Shown here: piece after piece, positions 1 to 5,253 of the stretch
How positions within the stretch are numbered: the stretch's first letter is position 1
How the letters are laid out: each line of letters begins with the position of its first letter
Origin: Clostridia bacterium
Lineage (GTDB): Bacteria > Bacillota_A > Clostridia > Oscillospirales > CAG-272
Length of the DNA stretch: 5,253 bases
Assembly (NCBI GenBank): GCA_017626655.1
Contig: JAGAIH010000072.1
Coordinates: 1-5,253 of the forward strand
Direction: 5' to 3'
The notes under the pieces: model-generated
What the model was told of the DNA's origin: nothing
The model's input: the letters and a program-made list of their open reading frames with translations, nothing else
The model's database searches: none
Translations under genes and position numbers: made by a program

Positions 1-295
1 CGCCGATGGCGTAGTTGGCGTGGACGTTGATCTTGTGGGTACCGGGGATCAGGGACAGGGCCTTGTCCAGGTCAGCGAAGACCTCCTCGGGGTTGCGGGC
101 GATGCCGGGGTAGTTACCGGTGGTCTGGATACCGCCGGTCAGGGCACCCATGCCCTCGAAGCCGTGGACGTCGTCGGCCTGCCAGCAGTGCATGGAAATG
201 CGGATGTTCTGGAGCTTAGCCAGAGCAGCCTCGGTGTCAACACCGATCTTGGCATACATCTCCTTGGCGGAAAGATAACGCTCGTTCTGATTCAT
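1..295 (-). CDS. rhaA: L-rhamnose isomerase, N-terminal part (cut by window edge)
   Basis: The product converts L-rhamnose to L-rhamnulose in the cytoplasm, the first step of L-rhamnose catabolism before RhaB kinase and RhaD aldolase. Only the first 98 codons are present; the family is usually about 420 residues, so roughly three quarters lies beyond position 1. I recognise it from the family-typical N-terminal run [14 protein letters not shown] (residues 34-47), then [13 protein letters not shown] (52-64) and [16 protein letters not shown] (80-95). These match the remembered E. coli RhaA segments SMHCWQGDDV, LTGGIQATGNYPG and IPGPKRLNLHAIY. The metal-binding catalytic residues are further downstream and cannot be checked. 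The ATG at 295-293 is chosen because GGAGG lies 9 nt upstream and the protein aligns from there. It is the first gene after its own promoter, so any further rha genes would lie to the left. Codons are strongly biased (GCC, ACC, AAC, GGC), which fits high expression. Confidence 0.95.
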   Translation of the reverse strand, partial: MNQNERYLSAKEMYAKIGVDTEAALAKLQNIRISMHCWQADDVHGFEGMGALTGGIQTTGNYPGIARNPEEVFADLDKALSLIPGTHKINVHANYAIG

Positions 296-302
296 GTTTA
301 TG

Positions 303-309
303 TTCCTCC
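303..309 (-). promoter_or_regulatory. Ribosome binding site of rhaA
   Basis: The minus strand reads GGAGGAA here. The GGAGG core (309-305) is 9 nt from the ATG at 295, a near-ideal Shine-Dalgarno arrangement that fixes the rhaA start. An upstream ATG on another frame (312-310) overlaps this site and has no such signal. Confidence 0.9.
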
Positions 310-332
310 ATAAAAATAAATACGGAATTCTC

Positions 333-351
333 TGCAAGGCTCGTCCTTGCA
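333..351 (-). promoter_or_regulatory. Perfect 7-bp inverted repeat at the start of the rhaA transcript
   Basis: TGCAAGG and CCTTGCA flank a 5-nt centre. The element lies just downstream of the -10 box, at about +3 to +21 if transcription starts near 354. It could be a repressor operator at the transcription start, which suits a sugar-inducible gene, or a 5' mRNA hairpin that stabilises the message. It has no following T-run, so it is not a terminator. The sequence shows the symmetry; the function is inferred. Confidence 0.55.
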
Positions 352-360
352 TACAGCAAT

Positions 361-389
361 ATGATACCACATTTGGGGATTTTTTGCAA
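361..389 (-). promoter_or_regulatory. Sigma-A-type promoter of rhaA
   Basis: Read on the minus strand, the -35 box is TTGCAA (389-384, 4 of 6 to consensus) and the -10 box is TATCAT (366-361, 5 of 6), separated by exactly 17 bp. Transcription should begin near 354, giving a leader of about 59 nt. The -35 box is embedded in CTATTGCAAAAA, a 12-mer also found at the promoter of the 557-residue gene. Confidence 0.75.
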
Positions 390-401
390 TAGGTTTCGGG
401 G

Positions 402-420
402 AATTTCTTTGAAATTTCTT
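402..420 (-). promoter_or_regulatory. Short direct repeat upstream of the rhaA -35 box
   Basis: The octamer AAGAAATT occurs twice on the minus strand (420-413 and 409-402) with an 11-bp period, about one helical turn. It lies at about -48 to -66 relative to the predicted start. This is where an activator of the AraC type or an A-rich UP element would act. The repeat is visible; its role is inferred and the motif is simple enough to be chance. Confidence 0.3.
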
Positions 421-543
421 GGATTTTCTCTCTCATCCCCCGTCTCCCAAAGAGGAATGACCCCCTCACCGTAACATATCCCCAATAGAGCGAAAATCTG
501 TCATTTCCGAACAGACTCCGCAAAAATAGTTTTCATGATACGG

Positions 544-578
544 AAAAGGGATCGCTGATCTGACAGCGATCCCCCTTT
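544..578 (-). terminator. Intrinsic terminator of the 557-residue membrane-protein gene
   Basis: On the minus strand GGGATCGCTG (573-564, loop side included) pairs perfectly with CAGCGATCCC (557-548) around a 6-nt loop, followed at once by TTTT (547-544). Upstream AAA (578-576) can extend the pairing past two bulged G. It begins 14 nt after the TGA stop at 593, so it should end that transcript and insulate rhaA. The T-run is short, so termination may be incomplete. Confidence 0.8.
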
Positions 579-592
579 CGGGTCAGTTTGAC

Positions 593-2266
593 TCAATTCT
601 TATAGTATTTTATACCGTTGATGAGGATGTAATTACTCCCCTTCTCAAAGCTATAGGTGTCCTCGGAGTAGCCGTCATAGTCCAGACGGATCATGGTTTT
701 GCCGTTGTTGGTGTAAATCTCGTATGTACCTTCTCTGGTATCGGTATAGCCGAACGTGTCCATCACCAGCTCAAAGCGATTGCCCCGGAACGTGAAGGTC
801 TGCTCTCCGTAGGAGGATTCATAGATATACGAACCCGACAGCCAACCGCCGACGCCAAGCATATCGTTGATTCTCTCACCCCATGCCTCAACGTCTTCCT
901 CGTCGATCGCGAAAACAGACACGACCTTCTTGGCGCGCGAGGGCATACGGTCGGACTCGTTGAGAACCAGCTCCAGGTTGATGTCGCCGTAACGCTCACC
1001 GTCAATCTTGAGGGTGTCCACAACGATATTGGTCTCCTTACCCTTGGAGTTCCAATCGCCCTCCAGTACGAATTCTCCACCCAGATCCAGCTCGAACTCG
1101 TCGCGGGAACGGTCGATCTCAATGGAAGCGACGGTCGCATTATTGGACATCAGCTTGGCCTCGAAGGTCTTGCGGGAATCCTCCTCAATAACGTAGCTGA
1201 TCTCGCTGCCATCAATTTTGACGGTGATGCAGTCGGTTTTGCGAATACCCTCGTGACCGATCTCCAGCTTGATCATCTCGGAATTGTCATACTTTACGGA
1301 CATCATCAGCAGGTCTGAAGAAGCGGGGGGAGTAACGATGGTCACGACCAGGTCCTCGGTCATGGATGCCTCAATGGAGTCAATGACCTCGTCCATGTTC
1401 TCCTCGATCCTATCCAAAAGATCGTCATACTCCTCGCTCAAATCATTGATTTGATACACAGACTTTAGGGTTTCGGCGAAGCGATCACCGTACTCCTCAA
1501 TCATATCCGCCAGATCCTCATCGTCCACCAGATACTCCATCATTTCCTCGGCGATCATGCTGACAGCCTTGTCATCCAGAGTCATGGTGATCACGCGGGC
1601 CTTCTTGCGGTCGCCGTTGATGCGCACGGTATCGGTCTCGGACTCAAACTCAGCGTACTCGCCGACCAGCTTCCAGGCTTTCTTCATATAACGCTCGTAG
1701 ACCTTCTGCAGATCCTTCTGCATTTTCACGTCTACCTTGTCGTCCATCAACTCGCAGAATTCCTCCAGAGTTTTAAAGTCCTCCTCGCTCATGGCGTACT
1801 CGGTATCCGAGTCGGGAGCGAACACGGACTTTCTGAGATTCTTGACCAGAGAGCCTCTCTCCAGGCCGTAGGTACCGTCCAGAATCTCCTTGTTGGTGAT
1901 GTAAAGCAGATCCCGGCTCAAGTATGCCTGGCCGCTCAGGGAGATGTCAGCCATATCGAGAACAAACTCATCCAGCATAACAGCTTCCTTGTCCAGATTC
2001 ATGTAGATCTTGCCGGACACCTCTACCTTTCCTTCGGATCCGATAATATCCTCCATCTCATCACCCTCTACCTCAAAGGAAAGAGAACCGCCGTTCATGG
2101 CGTTGAGGATGGGGGCGATCTCATCGCGCTTGGTAAAGTCCTCCACCGCGTTGGTGATAGCCTTCATAGCTACCACCTTGGGGGAGTTATTGATACCGAC
2201 CGTAGTACCAATGACGCCTCCTAATGCCAAAAAAGCGGCAATAGCAATGATGATTAATTTTTTCAT
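593..2266 (-). CDS. Acidic exported or membrane-anchored protein of unknown function, 557 residues
   Basis: I do not recognise a characterised family; a clostridial DUF family is likely but I cannot name it safely. Residues 1-24 start with MKK and run into a hydrophobic stretch (LIIIAIAAFLALGGVIG), a signal peptide or N-terminal anchor. There is no lipobox cysteine. Residues 30-155 mix helix with beta-prone segments. Residues 160-305 are rich in Asp and Glu, Met and Lys, and look helical. Residues 305-440 are predicted beta strands, in repeated patterns such as VTVKIDG and TLKIDGERYGDI. After a GWLSGSY junction near 474-480, the tail (to 557) is rich in Tyr, Gly and Thr and resembles the small lipocalin-like beta modules ending many clostridial surface proteins. 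The start at 2266 is preferred because the signal sequence begins there, with GGAG (2274-2271) 4 nt and AAAGGA 12 nt upstream. An in-frame ATG at 2335 with AGGA 6 nt upstream would add 23 residues. It has its own promoter and terminator, so it is probably monocistronic. Confidence 0.85.
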   Translation of the reverse strand: MKKLIIIAIAAFLALGGVIGTTVGINNSPKVVAMKAITNAVEDFTKRDEIAPILNAMNGGSLSFEVEGDEMEDIIGSEGKVEVSGKIYMNLDKEAVMLDEFVLDMADISLSGQAYLSRDLLYITNKEILDGTYGLERGSLVKNLRKSVFAPDSDTEYAMSEEDFKTLEEFCELMDDKVDVKMQKDLQKVYERYMKKAWKLVGEYAEFESETDTVRINGDRKKARVITMTLDDKAVSMIAEEMMEYLVDDEDLADMIEEYGDRFAETLKSVYQINDLSEEYDDLLDRIEENMDEVIDSIEASMTEDLVVTIVTPPASSDLLMMSVKYDNSEMIKLEIGHEGIRKTDCITVKIDGSEISYVIEEDSRKTFEAKLMSNNATVASIEIDRSRDEFELDLGGEFVLEGDWNSKGKETNIVVDTLKIDGERYGDINLELVLNESDRMPSRAKKVVSVFAIDEEDVEAWGERINDMLGVGGWLSGSYIYESSYGEQTFTFRGNRFELVMDTFGYTDTREGTYEIYTNNGKTMIRLDYDGYSEDTYSFEKGSNYILINGIKYYKN

Positions 2267-2288
2267 GATACTCCATTGTCCTTTCTGT

Positions 2289-2328
2289 GGATACCGTGAC
2301 GCGGTTACCGTTCCTTTATGAACGGACC
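2289..2328 (-). promoter_or_regulatory. Leader with two overlapping, mutually exclusive hairpins
   Basis: In the leader of the 557-residue gene, hairpin A (2328-2303) pairs GGT-CCGTTC with GAACGG-TA-ACC around a 6-nt loop and a 2-nt bulge. Hairpin B (2309-2289) pairs GGTAACCG with CGGTATCC around a 5-nt loop with a 2x2 internal mismatch. Both need 2303-2309, so they cannot form together. Hairpin B ends 4 nt before the first possible RBS (AAAGGA, 2284-2279). Neither is followed by a T-run. This could tune translation, or be chance in a short leader. Confidence 0.35.
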
Positions 2329-2370
2329 CCCCCATCGGTTATCCTATGTTATTTTGGTTAAACCTTTTTT

Positions 2371-2399
2371 ATTATAGCACCATTTTCATATTTTTGCAA
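2371..2399 (-). promoter_or_regulatory. Sigma-A-type promoter of the 557-residue gene
   Basis: On the minus strand the -35 box is TTGCAA (2399-2394) and the -10 box is a perfect TATAAT (2376-2371), with a 17-bp spacer. A start near 2364 gives a leader of about 98 nt. A 9-bp palindrome, GGTTTAACC on the minus strand (2364-2356), covers the predicted start and could be an operator, though it is short. The surrounding 2340-2460 stretch is very AT-rich, unlike the flanking genes. Confidence 0.8.
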
Positions 2400-2469
2400 T
2401 AGTTTTTCACAAAAATTTTACATTTTTCGGACCTTGGAAACATTTTTATGAAAGGCCATCATAAACGAA

Positions 2470-4977
2470 TTACGGTGATTCCGAAACGGTGCTTCCCCAC
2501 TCGGCGATCGCCTGCTTCTTCAGATACCGATAGTAGGCATCGCTCATCCCCGCCCAGGCCATGAACTGCGCTTTCGCGGGCTCGTAGCGGTTGTCGGCGA
2601 AGTGGTGGATGGTCTCGATGTAGGAGTACCACTTGTCCCAATCGGTGCGCTCGCCGTTGGTACAGCGGAAGCGGTCCAGCTGGTACTGCATGACGGGGCG
2701 GATGGTGTCCACCAGGGTATCCAGCTCGTCGTGCATCCGTTCGGGAGCGAAGGCCACCTCCATACACCAGATATAGCGCATCTGGAAGCGCTCGCGGAAG
2801 CCCTTGTTCTGCAAAAGATGGCCCACGATGCGGGACAGGACGGGGCCGTCGTTGATGACTCCCCAAAGGTTGGTGTGGATATCCGAGTTCAGCCCCACGC
2901 CGTGGTCGGTGTCCACGATGGTGAAATGCCATTTCGTGTCCATGGTGGGGTGGTCGGGGTTGGTATTGCGCCAGACCTTGATGTTGTTGGAGGGCCAGTC
3001 GGAGCAGCAGAGGTAGATCTGGGCGCAGTACTGGTCGATGAGGCCGTCCAGGTCGATACGCCCGGCGATGTAGTCGTAATTGGACTGCACCGACATATCG
3101 TTCTGCATACAGAAGTTCACCAGGCTCATGAAGTAGTCGGCCTCCTTGGGGTCGCCGTTGGCGGCGGTGAAGTCCACGTTCCAGCCGAAGGTCAGAGGGT
3201 AGGGACACTCCAGGAGGGCGAAGTCCTCCTCGGCGATACCGTACTTCCCCTCGAAATACTTGGGATCCATGCGGTCGCGGGCGTTGAAGGTCCCCCAGAA
3301 CTCGCCGTTGATGAAGGTCATGACGGGGGCGTAGGCCATGACGTCGGGGATGAGGATACGGTCCAGCCGCTGGATGTAGGCGTCGCCGATATGGGAGCGA
3401 GAGATGGTGGAGCCGCTCATGTCTCCGCCGCCGTTGCGGAGGAGGACGTGGCGGTACCAGGTGACCCGCTCGCCGTCGGGGGTAGTGGAGGCGTACCCCT
3501 TGAAGAGGTCGTAATTCAGGGTCTTGAGGTTCTCGTGGACCTCCTCGGTGTCCATGACGGCGGACTTGAGGAGGAAACGGAAGGATTTCTGGGTCATGGA
3601 GAGGGAGCCGCGGCCGTTCATGGCGATCTCGGACCAGCCCATGTGGACGGCCTCTCCCGTGGGGGAGAAGAACTCCACGTAGGCGGGAATGTGGCTGTGG
3701 CCGCCGTCGGCGTCGGTGCGGAGGGTGTTGTAGATGCCGTTCGACCCCATGAAGTCATCGCTGTTCACCGAGACGCTGACCATGTCGATCCCCCACTCGG
3801 TGTAGAGCTTACCGATGAAGTAGGTATGGGTGGTCAGGGGGGTGACGGTGCCGTCGGAATCCTTCACCGCGAAGGCGCGGATCACCGCCGCTCCGGGGAA
3901 GGTGGCAGCCAGGGGATCGTATTGCTTCCCCATAAGGGTGGCGCTCATGGCGGTAAGCTTGCCCCAGGTCATGTCGGTGGTGTCGGACAGGTGGAGGGGG
4001 GTCTTGTAGGCCATGGAGACGCCCGGGCGGGGGTCGGTGCCGTTGATAGAATAGTAGACGGTATAGCCCTCGGGGGCGGTGAGGGTGAGGTCGAAGCCCT
4101 CCTCGTAGACCCCGCTCGGGTGGGAGAAGACCACCTCGGGGATCTGGGACTGAACAGCGGTATTGACTCGGCCCTCGGTGGTGCGGGGGGTGATCTGGGA
4201 CAGGACGGTATAGGAGGCCTTACCCAGATGGATGGACTGGTAGTCGGTCTTTTGGCTGTCGGCCTTGCGGCGGATGAGCTTATTGACCGAGGCGCTGTCG
4301 ACGTAGTGGTAGGTATCGTCGGCGTCCAGAGGGTGGGAGGAGACGTAGTCGAAGACCTTGTCCAGTTCAGTCAAGGGCTGATCGCTCGGAAGAGCCATGC
4401 CCGCCTTTGCAAGGACGATGCGGGTACTGTCGGGGTCGGGGGAGAGGGTCTTGAAGCAGGTGTCGTACTTCTCTACCGACAGGGCGTCGGCGTGGGCGCC
4501 GCCCGCGTCGCGGCCACGAACCAGGAAGTAGCCCTGAGGAGGGATCGTATCCCCTTGGGAGAAGCGGTATTCGGTGAAGTCCCCGCCCCTATCCGAAACG
4601 TAGAGGGACAGGCCTGCCAGGGAGACGGGGACATCCGCGCCGTTGTGCAGCTCCACGAAGGAGGCGGCGGCCATGGCCTTCCCCGCCACGTTGCCCGTGG
4701 CGTAGTAGGAGGTGATGACCAGGGCGGCGTAGGGCGCGGCCGGGTCAAGCTCCACCAAGGCGGGAAAAGGGTCGGCGTTGGGCTCCGCGGGGGCACCGTC
4801 GGGCGCCAGGGTGAGGGGACCGTCACCGCTGTTCGGAGAAGTCTCGTCGGAAGCGGTAGTCACCTCGGAGGGCGTCTGTCCCCCTTGGCAGGCGGTCAGG
4901 GCTTGCAGAAGGAGCAGGACGGTCAGCATCCAAAGCACCGCCTGACGCAGGTACGGACGTATTCGGTTCTGACGCAT
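2470..4977 (-). CDS. CotH-type kinase lipoprotein with lamin-tail and chitobiase-like domains, 835 residues
   Basis: This is a predicted surface lipoprotein. Residues 1-29 are a signal peptide with an Arg-rich start, a Leu-rich core and lipobox LTA-C, lipidated at Cys30. Residues 31-75 are a low-complexity linker. Residues 85-195 look like a lamin-tail domain (LVITSYYATGN, FVELHN at 107-112, LAGLSLYV, IPPQGYFLVRG). Residues 280-388 match the chitobiase/beta-hexosaminidase C-terminal-like domain (SHPSGVYEEGF, YYSINGTDP). Residues 395-745 look like CotH: MNGRG...KSFRFLLK (453-471), FINGEFWGTFNARDRMD (555-571), DWPSNN (660-665) and IVDTDHG (687-693). Spore-coat CotH of Bacillus subtilis is a protein kinase in which conserved aspartates are essential; Asp660, Asp689 and Asp691 are the likely counterparts. 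Kinase activity and substrate here are inferred, and a non-catalytic adhesin or wall role is possible. The start at 4977 is chosen over an in-frame ATG at 5031 because AAAGGAGG lies 10 nt upstream and the signal peptide starts there. The gene is visibly GC-richer than the 557-residue gene. No clear terminator follows. Confidence 0.9.
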   Translation of the reverse strand: MRQNRIRPYLRQAVLWMLTVLLLLQALTACQGGQTPSEVTTASDETSPNSGDGPLTLAPDGAPAEPNADPFPALVELDPAAPYAALVITSYYATGNVAGKAMAAASFVELHNGADVPVSLAGLSLYVSDRGGDFTEYRFSQGDTIPPQGYFLVRGRDAGGAHADALSVEKYDTCFKTLSPDPDSTRIVLAKAGMALPSDQPLTELDKVFDYVSSHPLDADDTYHYVDSASVNKLIRRKADSQKTDYQSIHLGKASYTVLSQITPRTTEGRVNTAVQSQIPEVVFSHPSGVYEEGFDLTLTAPEGYTVYYSINGTDPRPGVSMAYKTPLHLSDTTDMTWGKLTAMSATLMGKQYDPLAATFPGAAVIRAFAVKDSDGTVTPLTTHTYFIGKLYTEWGIDMVSVSVNSDDFMGSNGIYNTLRTDADGGHSHIPAYVEFFSPTGEAVHMGWSEIAMNGRGSLSMTQKSFRFLLKSAVMDTEEVHENLKTLNYDLFKGYASTTPDGERVTWYRHVLLRNGGGDMSGSTISRSHIGDAYIQRLDRILIPDVMAYAPVMTFINGEFWGTFNARDRMDPKYFEGKYGIAEEDFALLECPYPLTFGWNVDFTAANGDPKEADYFMSLVNFCMQNDMSVQSNYDYIAGRIDLDGLIDQYCAQIYLCCSDWPSNNIKVWRNTNPDHPTMDTKWHFTIVDTDHGVGLNSDIHTNLWGVINDGPVLSRIVGHLLQNKGFRERFQMRYIWCMEVAFAPERMHDELDTLVDTIRPVMQYQLDRFRCTNGERTDWDKWYSYIETIHHFADNRYEPAKAQFMAWAGMSDAYYRYLKKQAIAEWGSTVSESP

Positions 4978-4987
4978 GGCGGTGTGG

Positions 4988-4995
4988 CCTCCTTT
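4988..4995 (-). promoter_or_regulatory. Ribosome binding site that fixes the CotH-type gene start
   Basis: The minus strand reads AAAGGAGG, 10 nt before the ATG at 4977. It decides for this start rather than the upstream in-frame ATG at 5031, which would put 18 Pro-rich residues before the signal peptide. I see no convincing promoter in 4996-5080: TTGAAA near 5030 has no matching -10 box. The promoter may lie inside the repeat or beyond the window. Confidence 0.85.
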
Positions 4996-5080
4996 CGGGG
5001 GAATGAATGAGGGGGGCGGAGGATGTTTCAAATTTGGGTTTAGCGGTCTGACAGAAAAGAGTGCCTCACTTCTCGTAATG

Positions 5081-5226
5081 ACTCCCCCACCCGCTTCGCG
5101 GGAGCCCCCTCGGAGAGGGAGCCTTTTGCCCAGACCCGCGGAAATTCGTTACCCGACAAGCGATTCTTACTCGCGCCCCAAGGCTCCCTCCCCGAGGGGG
5201 CTCCGCCCGCAGGCGGTGGGGGAGTT
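5081..5226. repeat. MITE-like imperfect inverted repeat containing four small hairpins
   Basis: Two GC-rich arms of about 46-48 bp (5081-5128 and 5179-5226) are inverted copies around a spacer of about 50 bp. Outer 11-mers match perfectly (ACTCCCCCACC at 5081-5091 with its complement at 5215-5225). Inner 23-mers match at 22 positions (5103-5125 against 5180-5202). Each arm also holds two hairpins: CCCGC-TTC-GCGGG (5090-5102), CCCTC-GGA-GAGGG (5107-5119), CCCTC-CCC-GAGGG (5186-5198) and CCGCC-CGCA-GGCGG (5203-5216). It encodes no protein of note. It resembles a mobile, non-coding intergenic repeat spread by a transposase elsewhere. No target-site duplication is obvious. It could also end transcription of a gene beyond 5253, though it lacks T-runs. 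Confidence 0.8.
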
Positions 5227-5253
5227 TACCGCCATGGGCATTTTTACCCTTTC

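Noticed and set aside
20..313. 97-codon plus-strand frame across the left end
   Set aside because: It is the reverse reading of rhaA, with no independent support.
457..474. Stretch resembling the outer end of the repeat arm (AATGACCCCCTCACC against AATGACTCCCCCACC)
   Set aside because: It is too short and C-rich to separate from chance, and no partner arm or hairpins lie beside it.
237..485. 82-codon minus-strand frame overlapping the rhaA start
   Set aside because: It runs through the rhaA promoter, palindrome and RBS and then out of frame into rhaA, whose frame matches a known enzyme. No RBS or recognisable protein.
497..515. TCTGT...ACAGA inverted repeat between the terminator and the rhaA promoter
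   Set aside because: Only 5-bp arms with a 9-bp gap, far upstream of the promoter. This is expected by chance in a spacer of this size.
2459..3208. 249-codon minus-strand frame inside the CotH-type gene
   Set aside because: It is Arg, Pro and His rich, typical of an alternative frame of a GC-rich gene. The overlapping frame carries the CotH motifs.
2602..5010. Open frame of 802 codons on the plus strand, antisense to the CotH-type gene
   Set aside because: It is Val, Gly, Ala, His and Asp rich in the way produced by reading GC-biased codons backwards. It shows no signal peptide or family motif and no good RBS, while the minus-strand frame has clear domains. It is a shadow.
4996..5080. Possible promoter of the CotH-type gene using TTGAAA near 5030
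   Set aside because: At 17 bp downstream the sequence is a C-run and CATTCA, a poor -10 box. I did not annotate it.
5172..5246. 24-codon minus-strand frame starting MPMAVNSPT inside the repeat
   Set aside because: It is simply the repeat arm translated, ending at a stop in the spacer. Such frames are artefacts of the repeat.

Overview
The window looks like chromosomal DNA from a Gram-positive, probably gut-dwelling member of the Clostridia (Oscillospiraceae-like). This is an inference. It rests on strong GGAGG-type ribosome binding sites, sigma-A-type promoters with 17-bp spacers, a lipobox lipoprotein of the CotH/lamin-tail type common in gut Firmicutes, and a GC-rich hairpin repeat of a kind I associate with these genomes. 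All three genes read leftward on the minus strand.

Layout from left to right. Positions 1-295 hold the first 98 codons of L-rhamnose isomerase (rhaA), cut by the window edge. Positions 296-592 hold no gene. They carry the rhaA control region (RBS, a 19-nt hairpin/palindrome at the transcript start, a promoter, and a short direct repeat upstream of the -35 box) and then the intrinsic terminator of the next gene. Positions 593-2266 encode a 557-residue, very acidic, membrane-anchored or secreted protein of unknown function. Its own promoter (-10 TATAAT) and a structured leader lie in 2267-2399. Positions 2470-4977 encode an 835-residue lipoprotein with a lamin-tail domain, a chitobiase-like beta-sandwich domain and a CotH-type kinase fold. 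Positions 4978-5080 are its leader, with a clear RBS but no promoter I would defend. Positions 5081-5226 form a MITE-like inverted repeat made of four small hairpins.

The genes do not look like one operon. rhaA and the 557-residue gene each have a promoter, and a terminator separates them. No terminator is obvious after the CotH-type gene, so read-through into the 557-residue gene is possible. rhaA acts in the cytoplasm in L-rhamnose breakdown. The other two products act at or outside the membrane, and nothing in the sequence ties them to rhamnose use. The least explained items are the 557-residue protein, the extracellular substrate of the CotH-type protein, the leader with two competing hairpins, and the repeat. 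I found no CRISPR array, tRNA, rRNA, transposase or defence system.
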